Origin: CAVQBC01 sp963710665
Lineage (GTDB): Bacteria; Actinomycetota; Thermoleophilia; Solirubrobacterales; Solirubrobacteraceae
NCBI GenBank assembly: GCA_963710665.1
Contig: CAVQBC010000004.1
Span: 682,001-746,000 of the forward strand
Reading direction: 5' to 3'
Length of the DNA: 64,000 nt
The position numbers and the translations under genes were made by a program. The notes under the pieces were generated by a model, which searched no databases, was not told where the DNA came from, and worked only from the letters and a program-made list of their open reading frames with translations. Shown here piece by piece: positions 51,714 to 60,443 of the stretch (position 1 is its first letter; each line of letters opens with the position of its first letter).

Positions 51714-52357
51714 CCCGCCTCGCGCTCCGCGTGCTCGAGCGGGATCCCGAGCGCGAGCGCCGCCGTCCGCAGCACGAGCGTCCGCAGCCGCTCGGCGTCG
51801 AGCGTGTCCGTCCCGGCCGCCACGGCGATCTCGCAGCCGTCGACCACCGTCACGAGCAGGTCGGCGACCTCGTCGGGCTCGAGGGCCGGGTGGAAGGTGC
51901 CCGCGCGCACGCCCTCCTCGATCGCCTCGGTGAGCAGGCCGCGCCAGGCGAAGTAGACGCGGAGGAACCCCGGGCGCAGCGCGGCGTGCCGGGCGGCGCC
52001 GGCGCTGAACTCGATCCACACCTGGCAGTGGCGCCGCAGCAGCGGGTCGTCGGAGAGCTGCTCGACGAGCGCGGCGATCCGCTTCCACGGGTCGGTCTGG
52101 TGATGGGTGACCTCGGCCCAGCGGTCGAGCAGCTCCATGCTCGAGCGCTCGAACGCGCGCAGCATGAGCTCGTCGCGGGTCTCGAAGTAGTGCTGCAGCA
52201 GCCCGATCGACACCCCGGCCTCCTGCGCGATGTCGCGCAGGCGGACCGCCTGGTAGCCGTGGGCGGCGAGGGAGTCCGTCGCGGCGCGCAGGATCCGCTG
52301 CCGCTGGTCCTCCGATCCCCCTCCAGCCTTGAGGGTGCGCGTCGCGGGTCCGGACAC
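51710..52357 (-). CDS. TetR-family regulator of the divergent catabolic module
   Basis: 215 residues from the GTG at 52357. The helix-turn-helix is R-L-R-D-I-A-Q-E-A-G-V-S-I-G-L-L-Q-H-Y-F-E-T-R-D-E-L. The C-terminal domain resembles TetR_C_6-type regulators (W-I-E-F-S-A-G-A-A-R-H). A TATTAT box lies 8 nt upstream, so the transcript is probably leaderless; the longer reading from the TTG at 52366 would start inside the operator. It leads the leftward operon and faces the ABC importer genes. Confidence 0.88.
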   Translation of the reverse strand: MSGPATRTLKAGGGSEDQRQRILRAATDSLAAHGYQAVRLRDIAQEAGVSIGLLQHYFETRDELMLRAFERSSMELLDRWAEVTHHQTDPWKRIAALVEQLSDDPLLRRHCQVWIEFSAGAARHAALRPGFLRVYFAWRGLLTEAIEEGVRAGTFHPALEPDEVADLLVTVVDGCEIAVAAGTDTLDAERLRTLVLRTAALALGIPLEHAEREAG

Positions 52358-52363
52358 AGGCGC

Positions 52364-52379
52364 CAATAATACGTTATTG
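52364..52379. promoter_or_regulatory. TetR operator CAATAA-N4-TTATTG between divergent operons
   Basis: A perfect inverted repeat, CAATAATACGTTATTG, strikingly AT-rich against its surroundings. It overlaps a TATTAT -10 box for the TetR gene (minus strand, 52366-52371) and lies about 90 bp before the importer start at 52470. Binding here could control both arms. Confidence 0.65.
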
Positions 52380-52469
52380 TTGGCCGCCGAGGGAGGTCAC
52401 TGCGTGGGCGCGGCAGGCGCCGCACGCCATCTCCACACAGCACGAGCTGCCAGCCAGTCGGGGGGACTG

Positions 52470-53594
52470 ATGAAGCCGCGAAGTGATGCTGTCGGACGGA
52501 CGATGCCGATCGGGCGCGCGCTGCTCGCGGCGCTTGCCGTCGCCGGCGTGCTCGCCGCGGGGGGCTGCGGCGGCGGCGACGACGAGGCGGCCGAGTCCTC
52601 GTCGAGTGGGAAGCCGAGCGGGACGCTCACCTACGGGACGTGGGGCGGCGAGTACACGAACGCGCTGAAGAAGTCGATGCTCGACCCGTTCGCACGGGAG
52701 AGCGGCGTGAAGATCGAGACGCCCTCGGCGCCGGGCGAGTTCGTCCCCAAGCTGCAGGCCCAGGCGCAGGCCAACCAGGTCAAGTGGGACCTCATCGACC
52801 CCGGGGAGGACGACGTCGAGGTGCTCATCCAGCAGGGCCTCCTGCAGAAGCTCCCGGCCGACCTCAAGGCGTTCATGGCCGAGAAGGTCGGCAAGGAGAA
52901 CGTCACCGACTACGGCGTCTCGATGGGCGCCTACTCGGACGTGATCGCCTGCAACCCGGAGGTCGCCAAGCGCTGCCCGGCGAACCCGCAGGAGTTCTGG
53001 GACGTGCAGAAGTTCCCGGGCCGGCGCTCGATGTACGGCGACGGCTGGAACATGAACATCCCCTACGCGCTGCAGGCCGACGGCGTGCCGGGCGAGCAGG
53101 TCTTCCCCGAGCCCGACGTCGATCGCGCCTTCAAGAAGCTCGACCAGATCAAGCCGCACGTGAACGTGTGGTGGAAGACCGGCGACCAGTCGCAGCAGAT
53201 CCTCCGCGACAAGGAGGTCGCGATGTCGATCATGTGGGACGGGCGCGCCTACCAGCTGCGCGACCAGGGGATGAAGAAGCTCGAGATCTCCCACGACGGC
53301 ATGCGCTCCCAGCGCGAGCTGATCGTCATCCCCAAGGACGCGCCGAACCCGCAGGCGGCGTACGCGTTCCTGCGCTGGTACGTCACCCATCCCAAGGCGG
53401 GCGCGGAGTGGATCGAGGAGATCCGCTACGGCGTGGCCGATCCGAAGGCGCTCGACCACCTCTCCAAGGACGTCGCGAGCGAGATCGCGACCTCGCCGGA
53501 GAACACGAAGGTGACGTACCCGGCGGACGCCAAGTGGGCGGCGCAGGCGCGCCAGGACGTGCTCACGCGCTGGACGAACTGGCTGGGCGAGTGA
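52470..53594 (+). CDS. PotD-type ABC substrate-binding lipoprotein
   Basis: 374 residues. The signal peptide ends at A-A-G-G-C (C33). The mature domain opens G-T-L-T-Y-G-T-W-G-G-E-Y-T and has K-W-D-L-I-D-P-G-E-D-D-V and V-A-M-S-I-M-W-D-G-R-A-Y, typical of the SBP_bac_8/PotD group that binds polyamines, aminoethylphosphonate, opines or similar small solutes. A GGGGGA site lies before the ATG. GTGA overlap with the first permease. Ligand unknown; the acyl-CoA genes downstream suggest a carboxylate, possibly with an amine group. Confidence 0.9.
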   Translation: MKPRSDAVGRTMPIGRALLAALAVAGVLAAGGCGGGDDEAAESSSSGKPSGTLTYGTWGGEYTNALKKSMLDPFARESGVKIETPSAPGEFVPKLQAQAQANQVKWDLIDPGEDDVEVLIQQGLLQKLPADLKAFMAEKVGKENVTDYGVSMGAYSDVIACNPEVAKRCPANPQEFWDVQKFPGRRSMYGDGWNMNIPYALQADGVPGEQVFPEPDVDRAFKKLDQIKPHVNVWWKTGDQSQQILRDKEVAMSIMWDGRAYQLRDQGMKKLEISHDGMRSQRELIVIPKDAPNPQAAYAFLRWYVTHPKAGAEWIEEIRYGVADPKALDHLSKDVASEIATSPENTKVTYPADAKWAAQARQDVLTRWTNWLGE

Positions 53595-54445
53595 AGCGCT
53601 GGCGGCCACACGCGCCGGCCGCCGTCGGCGTCGCGCTGCTGGCGCCCGTCGCGGTGCTCCTCGCGGTCGTCTTCGTGTGGCCGTTCCTGCGGATCTTCTG
53701 GATGGCGGTCTCCGAGCCCACGCTCGGCATCGACAACTTCCGGACGTTCTTCGACACGCCCGCCTACGTGCGCGCGATGGTGACCACGCTGCGGGTGAGC
53801 GCGTTCGTCACCGTGCTCGCCGTCGTGCTCGGGACGATGATCGCCTGGGAGCTGCGGGCGTCACGGTCGCGGATCGTGCGGGCGCTGCTGTGGTCGGCGG
53901 TGCTCTTCCCGCTGTGGGAGAGCGTCGTCGTGCGCAACTACGCGTTCACCATCCTGCTCCAGCGCGAGGGGCTGCTCAACGACGCGCTGCTCTCGCTCGG
54001 CGTCATCGACGGGCCGCTCGGGATCCTCTATACCGAGACCGGCGTCACGATCGGGATGCTCTACACGATGCTCCCGTTCGCGATCCTGCCGCTGTACGCG
54101 AGCTTCGCGAGCATCGACCTCGACCTGCTGCGTGCGGCCGAGGGGCTCGGCGCCTCGCGCCTGCGGGCGTTCTTCTCGGTCGTGGTCCCGCTGAGCGTGT
54201 CGAGCCTGCTCGCCGCGGCGGCGATCGTCTTCGTGGTCGCGCTCGGCTTCTACATCACGCCGATCCTGCTCGGCGGCGCGCAGACGCCGTTCATCGCGAC
54301 GGTGATCGACCAGCAGATCTACAACATCTTCAACCTGCCGCTCGCGGCGGCGTCGAGCACGGTCCTGTTCCTCGCCGCGCTGGCGATCCTCGCGATCGCC
54401 TGGCGGGCGGTCGGCTTCGAGCGCATCCAGCGGACGGTGGCCTGA
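53591..54445 (+). CDS. PotB-type ABC permease
   Basis: 284 residues, six membrane segments. The cytoplasmic coupling loop E-G-L-G-A-S-R-L-R-A-F-F-S-V-V-V-P-L-S (EAA motif) is present. GTG start overlapping the binding-protein stop; 1 bp before the second permease. Confidence 0.92.
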   Translation: MKRWRPHAPAAVGVALLAPVAVLLAVVFVWPFLRIFWMAVSEPTLGIDNFRTFFDTPAYVRAMVTTLRVSAFVTVLAVVLGTMIAWELRASRSRIVRALLWSAVLFPLWESVVVRNYAFTILLQREGLLNDALLSLGVIDGPLGILYTETGVTIGMLYTMLPFAILPLYASFASIDLDLLRAAEGLGASRLRAFFSVVVPLSVSSLLAAAAIVFVVALGFYITPILLGGAQTPFIATVIDQQIYNIFNLPLAAASSTVLFLAALAILAIAWRAVGFERIQRTVA

Positions 54446-54446
54446 G

Positions 54447-55241
54447 ATGAGCGCCTCGCGCATCGGCCGCCTCGCGCTCACGGGGATCTACCGCCTCGTG
54501 CTCGTCGCCGTGGTCGTCTACATGCTCGCCCCCACCGTGATCGTCACGGTGCTGTCGTTCTCGGCGACCGACTTCATCAAGTTCCCGCCGGCCGACTGGG
54601 GCTTCCGGCAGTACTCCGCCTTCTTCGGCTCCTCCGACTGGGTCACGCCGATGCTGCGCTCGCTGGCCGTCGCCGCGGCGGCGAGCGTGCTCGCGACGAT
54701 CGCGGGCCTCGGCGCGATCCTCGCGCTGCACCGCACGCGGACGCGGGGCCGCACGGCGATGCAGGTCCTCGGCATCGGGCCGCTGCTCGTCCCCGGCGTC
54801 GCGTACGCGATCGCGCTGTACTCGCTGTTCTCCTCGCTGCACATCCTCGGCGGCCCGGTGGCGCTGACGCTCGCGCACGCGACCTACGTGCTGCCGTTCG
54901 TACTGCTGATCGTCGGCGCGGCGATCGCGCGCGTGCCGCACGACCTCGAGCTGGCCGCCATCGGGCTGGGCGCGAGCCGGTCGCGCGCGTGGTGGGACAT
55001 CACGCTGCGGCTGCTGCGGCCGGCGATCGGCGCGTCGCTGATCTTCGCGTTCGTCAGCTCGCTCGACGAGGCGGTGATCGCGAGCTTCCTCGGCTACAAC
55101 ACGCTGCCGGTGGCGATCTTCAACTCCGTCCGCTACGGCGTCGACCCGGTGATCACCGCGATCGCGACGCTGCTGACCGTCGGGGTCGGGGCGCTGCTGT
55201 GCGTCTACGCGGCGCTGCGACGCGCGGAGCCGGGACGATGA
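54447..55241 (+). CDS. PotC-type ABC permease
   Basis: 264 residues, six membrane segments. EAA loop: A-A-I-G-L-G-A-S-R-S-R-A-W-W-D-I-T-L-R-L-L-R-P. The segment S-S-L-D-E-A-V-I-A-S-F-L matches PotC-like permeases. ATGA overlap with the ATPase gene that follows. Confidence 0.92.
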   Translation: MSASRIGRLALTGIYRLVLVAVVVYMLAPTVIVTVLSFSATDFIKFPPADWGFRQYSAFFGSSDWVTPMLRSLAVAAAASVLATIAGLGAILALHRTRTRGRTAMQVLGIGPLLVPGVAYAIALYSLFSSLHILGGPVALTLAHATYVLPFVLLIVGAAIARVPHDLELAAIGLGASRSRAWWDITLRLLRPAIGASLIFAFVSSLDEAVIASFLGYNTLPVAIFNSVRYGVDPVITAIATLLTVGVGALLCVYAALRRAEPGR

Positions 55242-56317
55242 CCGCCGAGCCGCACGGGCAGACGCTGCAGATCAGCGGCCTGGAGAAGCACTTCGGGCCG
55301 GTCGCCGCGGTGGCGGGCATCGACCTCGACGTGCGCGCCGGCGAGCTCATCACGCTGCTCGGCGCCTCCGGCTCCGGCAAGACCACCGTGCTGCGGCTCG
55401 TCGCCGGCTTCGAGGAGGCGGACGCGGGCCACATCCTGCTCGGCGACCGCGACATCTCGACGCTCGCGCCCGCCGCGCGCGGGATCGGCATGGTCTTCCA
55501 GCACTACGCGCTGTTCCCGCACATGACCGTGGCCGACAACATCGCCTACCCGCTGAAGCGCCGCAAGCAGGGGCGTGCGGAGATCGAGGCGCGCGTGGCG
55601 GAGGCGCTCGAGCTCGTCCGCCTCGCCGAGTACGGCGAGCGCTATCCGCGTCAGCTCTCGGGGGGGCAGCAGCAGCGGGTGGCGCTGGCGCGCGCGATCT
55701 CGTTCCGCCCGTCGCTCCTGCTGATGGACGAGCCGCTCGGCGCGCTCGACAAGGCGCTGCGGGCCGAGATGGTGGAGGAGATCCGGCGCGTGCACCGGGA
55801 GTCGGGGACGACCGTCATCTACGTCACCCACGACCAGGAGGAGGCGCTCACGCTCTCGGACCGCATCGGCATCGTGCGCGACGGCCGCCTGCTGCAGGTC
55901 GACACGCCGCAGGAGCTCTTCGAGCGCCCGGGGACGAGCTACGTGGCGACGTTCTTCGGCGAGTGCGCGCTCGTGCCGGTCGACGTCGCCGGCGAGCGCG
56001 GCGACGGGACGTGGCGGGTGGTCGCGCTCGGCCGCGAGGTCGACGTGCGCGGGCAGCCCGCCTCCAACGGCGCCCCGAGCCACGTCGCCGTCCGCCCGGG
56101 CCGCTTCCGCCGCGAGCCGCGCGACGGCGACGTGGTGCTGCGCTCGGCGATCACCGACGTGCTCTACCTCGGCGAGACGGTGCGCGCGGTGTGCGAGACC
56201 GAGTCGCTCGGGCGCTTCGTGGCGCGCTTCGACGCCCACGATGCGCGCGGGCTGCGGCCGGGCGACGAGCTCGAGCTGGGCGCCGACCTGCGCGGCGCGC
56301 CCCTGCTGCCCGAGTGA
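55238..56317 (+). CDS. PotA-type ABC ATP-binding protein
   Basis: 359 residues. Walker A G-A-S-G-S-G-K-T-T, Q loop V-F-Q-H-Y-A-L-F-P-H-M, signature L-S-G-G-Q-Q-Q-R-V-A-L-A-R, Walker B L-L-L-M-D-E-P-L-G-A-L-D and switch H in V-T-H-D-Q-E-E-A. A C-terminal TOBE-type domain follows (about 270-359). It powers the importer formed with the two permeases. Its stop overlaps the GTG of the acyl-CoA synthetase gene, tying transport to CoA activation. Confidence 0.95.
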   Translation: MTAEPHGQTLQISGLEKHFGPVAAVAGIDLDVRAGELITLLGASGSGKTTVLRLVAGFEEADAGHILLGDRDISTLAPAARGIGMVFQHYALFPHMTVADNIAYPLKRRKQGRAEIEARVAEALELVRLAEYGERYPRQLSGGQQQRVALARAISFRPSLLLMDEPLGALDKALRAEMVEEIRRVHRESGTTVIYVTHDQEEALTLSDRIGIVRDGRLLQVDTPQELFERPGTSYVATFFGECALVPVDVAGERGDGTWRVVALGREVDVRGQPASNGAPSHVAVRPGRFRREPRDGDVVLRSAITDVLYLGETVRAVCETESLGRFVARFDAHDARGLRPGDELELGADLRGAPLLPE

Positions 56318-58350
56318 CCGTGACCGGCGAACCGGCGCTGCGCGGCGGCATCGAGCCGCTGCTGGCGCCGCGCTCCGTCGCCGTCGTCGGCGCCTCCCCG
56401 CGGCACCCGCGGCTGATCGCGAACCTGCTCGGGTCCGACGCGCCGGTCTGGGGCGTGCACCCGACCCGCGCCGAGGCGTGCGGGATCACGTGCTTCCCGT
56501 CGGTGGCCGAGCTGCCCGACCGCCCCGAGCTGACCGTGCTGCTGGTCGGCCACCGGCACGTCGAGGACGCCTTCGCCGAGGCGGTGGCGGCGGGCGCGCG
56601 GGCGGTCGTGCTGCCCGGGCTCGGCAACGAGGCGGGCGCCGACGCCGGCCCGGTGATGGCCCGGATCGCGGCCGCGGCGGCCGAGCACGACGTCGCGGTG
56701 CTGGGGCCGAACTGCATGGGCGCCGCGATCCCGGGGCGCCCGTCGCCGTGGCTGGCCGAGATCCCCCGCGAGGTGCGGGCCGGCCACGTGGCCGCCGTCG
56801 TGCAGTCGGGCTCGGTCGGCGAGGCGCTGATGTCGATGGGCGCGCGCGTCGGGCTGCGGTGCGTGATCTCGGCCGGCGCCGAGGCGCTGCGGGACGCCGC
56901 CGACTACGTGGCGTTCCTGGCCGACGACGAGGCCACGCGCGTGGTGGCGCTGTTCCTCGAGACGGTCCGCCGGCCGGCGGCGTTCGCCCTCGCGCTGGAG
57001 CTCTGCGCCGAGCGCGGCAAGCCGGTCGTGTGCCTGCGCGTCGGCCGCTCGGAGGGCGCCGCGCGGATCGCGGTCGCGCACACCGGCGCCGTGGTCGGGT
57101 CCGACGTCGCCCTCGCGGGCGTCCTGCGGCGCTTCGGCGCGATCGACGTCGAGGACTACCACGACTTCATCGAGACGCTCGAGGTGCTCGGCCGGGAGCG
57201 GCGTCCGCGGGGCGCGCGCATCGGCGCGATCTCGGAGTCCGGCGGCTTCGCCGCGCTGCTGGCCGACCATGCGGAGCGCGCCGGCGCGCCGCTGCCGGAG
57301 CTCGGCGACGAGCTCGCCGGGGCGCTGCGCGCGGCGTTCCCGAACTTCCTGTCGCCGCAGAACCCGCTGGACGCGTGGGCGATCGACGAGCCGGAGCGCG
57401 TCTACCCCGGCGCGCTCGAGCTGCTGGCGGCCTCCGGCCGGTTCGACGTGCTGCTCGCCCAGATCGAGCTGTCGCAGTTCCGCGGCTCCGACGAGGAGGC
57501 GTGGTGCGGGATGATCATGCGCGCGCTGGCGCGGATCGCCGCCGAGCACGGGCTGTTCGGCGCGGTGAGCTCGGTCGGGAGCTCGGATCCGCCGCCGTCG
57601 CTGGCCGCGGCCGCCGGGGAGCTCGACCTGGCGCTGCTGCGGGGCGCCGATCACGCGGTGCGCGCGCTGGCCGCCGTCGCGGGCTGGGCGCCGGCGCCGC
57701 CCCGGCGCGCCCCGGACGGGCCGGCGGTCGACCTCGGCGACCTGCTCGTGGGAAGCCCGGGCCCGCCGACCCCGCTGCCCGAGTACGAGTCCTCGCTGGT
57801 GCTCGAGCGCTACGGCATCGCGGTGGCGCCGCGGCGGCGCGCCGCGTCGCCCGAGGCCGCGGCGGAGGTGGCGCGCGAGCTGGGGTTCCCGGTGGTCGTC
57901 AAGGTCGACGGTCCGGCCCACAAGAGCGCCGCGGGCGGGGTGGTCCTCGGCCTCGCGACCCCCGGCGCCGTCGCGGACGCCGCGCGCCGGCTCGGCGGGC
58001 GCGTGCTCGTCGCGCAGCAGGTGCCCGCCGGGGCCGAGTGCCTGTGCGGCATGGTCCGCGACCCCGGCTTCGGCCCCGTGCTCGCCGTCGGCCGCGGCGG
58101 CACGGACGTCGAGGCGCGGCGTCCGCACGCGGTTCTCGCCCCCGTCGGCCACGCCCTCGCCGACCGGGTCGTCGCCGAGGCGGGGCTCGGCGACGAGGCC
58201 GCGCCGCTCGCCGGCACCCTGGTTGCGCTCGGGCGGCTCGCGCTCGAGCATCCGCGCGTCGCCGAGGTGGACATCAACCCGCTCGTGCTCACCGCGGCGG
58301 GACCCGTCGCGGTCGACGCCCTCGTCGTCGTCGAAGGAGACTCCCCATGA
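56314..58350 (+). CDS. ADP-forming acyl-CoA synthetase, fused alpha-beta type
   Basis: 678 residues. CoA-binding domain (A-P-R-S-V-A-V-V-G-A-S-P), ligase domain with L-G-P-N-C-M-G and V-V-Q-S-G-S-V-G-E, A-H-T-G-A-V-V-G-S-D (His region), then a C-terminal ATP-grasp domain (F-P-V-V-V-K-V-D-G-P-A-H-K-S-A-A-G-G-V, E-V-D-I-N-P-L-V). A paralogue of the frameshifted gene at 46537 but clearly diverged. It would convert an imported acid to its CoA ester. Overlaps its neighbours by 4 bp on both sides. Confidence 0.9.
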   Translation: MTVTGEPALRGGIEPLLAPRSVAVVGASPRHPRLIANLLGSDAPVWGVHPTRAEACGITCFPSVAELPDRPELTVLLVGHRHVEDAFAEAVAAGARAVVLPGLGNEAGADAGPVMARIAAAAAEHDVAVLGPNCMGAAIPGRPSPWLAEIPREVRAGHVAAVVQSGSVGEALMSMGARVGLRCVISAGAEALRDAADYVAFLADDEATRVVALFLETVRRPAAFALALELCAERGKPVVCLRVGRSEGAARIAVAHTGAVVGSDVALAGVLRRFGAIDVEDYHDFIETLEVLGRERRPRGARIGAISESGGFAALLADHAERAGAPLPELGDELAGALRAAFPNFLSPQNPLDAWAIDEPERVYPGALELLAASGRFDVLLAQIELSQFRGSDEEAWCGMIMRALARIAAEHGLFGAVSSVGSSDPPPSLAAAAGELDLALLRGADHAVRALAAVAGWAPAPPRRAPDGPAVDLGDLLVGSPGPPTPLPEYESSLVLERYGIAVAPRRRAASPEAAAEVARELGFPVVVKVDGPAHKSAAGGVVLGLATPGAVADAARRLGGRVLVAQQVPAGAECLCGMVRDPGFGPVLAVGRGGTDVEARRPHAVLAPVGHALADRVVAEAGLGDEAAPLAGTLVALGRLALEHPRVAEVDINPLVLTAAGPVAVDALVVVEGDSP

Positions 58351-59174
58351 GTGATCCCGTCCTGCTCGAGCGGCGCGGCCCGGTGGCGTGGCTGCGCCTG
58401 AACCGCCCGGACAAGCTCAACGCGCTCAACCACGCCATCGTCGACCGGCTCTTCGAGCACCTCGACGCCGTCGCCGCCGACGACGACGTGCGCGTGGTCG
58501 TGCTCACGGGCGCCGGCGAGCGCGCCTTCTCCTCGGGCTTCGACATCTCCGAGGAGGCGGACGCCGCGATCGAGGGCGCCGACAACTGGCGCGAGCTGCT
58601 CGCCCGCGACGTCGACGTGACCATGAAGCTGTGGGCGCTGCCCAAGCCGACCATCGCCGCCGTGCGCGGATGGTGCCTGGCGGGCGCCTGCGAGCTGGCG
58701 ATGGCCTGCGACATGATCCTGGCGAGCGAGGACGCCCGCTTCGGCGAGCCCGAGATCCGCTACGGCTCGGGGCCGGTCACGCTGCTGATGCCGTTCGTGC
58801 TCGGCCAGAAGAAGACCAACGAGCTGCTGTTCACCGGCGACGCCATGCCCGCCGCCGAGGCCGAGCGGTGCGGGCTCGTCAACCGCGTCGTGGAGGCGGA
58901 CGAGCTCGAGGACGCGGCGCAGGAGCTCGCGCTGCGGATCGCCCCGACCCCGCTCCCCGTACTGCGCCTCACCAAGCTCGCGCTCGTGCGCGCCTACGAG
59001 GCCATGGGCCTGCGCCAGGCGGTCGGCGCGAACCTCGACATCTCCTCGATGCTCAACGCCGCCGAGACCCCGGAGCAGCGCGAGTTCGACCAGATCGTGC
59101 GCGACCAGGGGCTCAAGGCGGCGCTGCGCTGGCGGGACAGCCGCTACGGGCAGGCGCTGTCGGCGGGCGGCTGA
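58347..59174 (+). CDS. Enoyl-CoA hydratase/isomerase (crotonase family)
   Basis: 275 residues. L-N-R-P-D-K-L-N-A-L-N near the start, the oxyanion-hole segment F-S-S-G-F-D-I, then W-C-L-A-G-A-C-E-L-A-M-A-C-D and F-G-E-P-E-I-R-Y-G, which keeps a Glu at the usual catalytic position. The two-Glu hydratase pattern is only partly present, so isomerase or hydrolase activity is possible. ATGA overlap with the synthetase. Last gene of the rightward arm; its 3' end overlaps the convergent regulator by 31 bp. Confidence 0.9.
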   Translation: MSDPVLLERRGPVAWLRLNRPDKLNALNHAIVDRLFEHLDAVAADDDVRVVVLTGAGERAFSSGFDISEEADAAIEGADNWRELLARDVDVTMKLWALPKPTIAAVRGWCLAGACELAMACDMILASEDARFGEPEIRYGSGPVTLLMPFVLGQKKTNELLFTGDAMPAAEAERCGLVNRVVEADELEDAAQELALRIAPTPLPVLRLTKLALVRAYEAMGLRQAVGANLDISSMLNAAETPEQREFDQIVRDQGLKAALRWRDSRYGQALSAGG

Positions 59175-60349
59175 GCGCGCCCGCGGGGAGCTCCCGGGAA
59201 CACGATCCAGAACAGGAGGGCCTCGCCCTGGCCGAGGTTGCGCCAGCCCTCGACGCGCTCGTTGTCGGCGAGGAGGACCTCGCCGTGGCGGATCGCCGAC
59301 GCCTGGCCCGCCACCTTGACCTGCACGAGCCCGCTGGCGACGGCGAGGATGCCGAGGCCCGGGCGCGTCATGGGAGGGGCCCCGGCCTGGCGCGGCTCGA
59401 GGTGCACGAGGTCGATCCGAAGGCCCGAGGCCGCATCGCCGATCAGCGTGTGGGTGTGCTCGATCCCGTGTCGCGGATCGTCGGGCCGGCGTCCGATCCG
59501 GTAGCCGGGGTCCACGCCCCGCAGCAGGTCGTCGATCGTGACGCCGAGCGCGGCGCTCAGCCGCACCACGGTCGCCAGCGAGAGCCCTCGCTCCGCCCGC
59601 TCGACCTGTGAGATCGCGCTCGCCGTCACCCCGGCCATGTCCCCGAGCGCGTGCTGGCTGAGGTCGCGCGCGTGACGGATCCCCCGGAGTGAGGCGGCGA
59701 CGCGGTCGACGATCGCCGGCGGCTCCAGCACGGGCCGCCCCGCCTCGTCGTGCCAGTGCAGCACGGTGCCGATCACGTCGTCGCCGCGGCCCTCGGCCTT
59801 GACCACCTGCACGCTGCGCTCGTCGACGCGCAGCAGGCACTGCGTCATTCCCGCGACCGCGTCGCGCAGGACCGCCGGCGTGTCCCGGGCGCTCATCGAC
59901 CAGTACGCGATCGCCCCGACCTCGAGCAGCAGCGGGCAGCAGCGCGTGACGAACTCGCGCGTCTCGCTCACCCCCCAGGTGCGCACCATGGCGTCGAGCG
60001 ACTCGAACAGCACCAGGCGACGGCCCGGTCGCTGGCACACGCGGTAGATCTCGCGCAGCACCTCGCCGGGGTCGGGTGTCCCGTCGCCGCCCGCCGCGTG
60101 CATGACCGCAAGCCCGGGGACGCCGTACGTGTTGACCGCGTCGCCGAGCGCGACCACGCTCTTCGTGTCGAACACCCCGCTCTGGCCCGCGATCGCCCGG
60201 TAGAAGGGCTCGACGGGCGTGCCGTCGAGTTCCCAGACGACGTTGTCCCCCCAGTAGAGCCCGCCGAGCACGCCGTCGAGCGGGTCCAGGCCCGTGCTGA
60301 CCTTCGGCTCGGAGGTGTCGCGCGCAAGCACCGCTCTCACGCGCAGCAT
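59144..60349 (-). CDS. Regulator with degenerate RecA/KaiC-like domain, XRE HTH and cupin
   Basis: 401 residues in three parts. Residues 15-190 resemble a RecA/KaiC-like fold: V-S-T-G-L-D-P-L-D-G-V-L-G-G-L-Y-W-G-D-N-V-V-W-E-L-D-G at the start and a R-R-L-V-L-F-E-S-L-D-A-M Walker B-like strand, but no G-K-T/S in the P-loop. Residues 218-278 are an XRE helix-turn-helix (S-Q-H-A-L-G-D-M-A-G-V-T-A-S-A-I-S-Q-V-E-R). Residues 300-386 form a cupin barrel (V-A-S-G-L-V-Q-V-K-V ... I-R-H-G-E-V-L-L). It is divergent from the amide channel and formamidase genes and is their likely regulator. Confidence 0.85.
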   Translation of the reverse strand: MLRVRAVLARDTSEPKVSTGLDPLDGVLGGLYWGDNVVWELDGTPVEPFYRAIAGQSGVFDTKSVVALGDAVNTYGVPGLAVMHAAGGDGTPDPGEVLREIYRVCQRPGRRLVLFESLDAMVRTWGVSETREFVTRCCPLLLEVGAIAYWSMSARDTPAVLRDAVAGMTQCLLRVDERSVQVVKAEGRGDDVIGTVLHWHDEAGRPVLEPPAIVDRVAASLRGIRHARDLSQHALGDMAGVTASAISQVERAERGLSLATVVRLSAALGVTIDDLLRGVDPGYRIGRRPDDPRHGIEHTHTLIGDAASGLRIDLVHLEPRQAGAPPMTRPGLGILAVASGLVQVKVAGQASAIRHGEVLLADNERVEGWRNLGQGEALLFWIVFPGAPRGRAQPPADSACP

Positions 60350-60443
60350 CTCATGAACGATCCCGGTCTTTCCGGGCCGTCGGCACGATCATCCCCTGGC
60401 GCTGGGCACCGGTTTCCGGGGTCTGTGAACGCCGTAAACCGCT

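Noticed and set aside
52329..52469. Extended N-terminus of the PotD-like protein from 52329
   Set aside because: It would run through the TetR operator; the ATG at 52470 gives a proper signal peptide and has a ribosome binding site.
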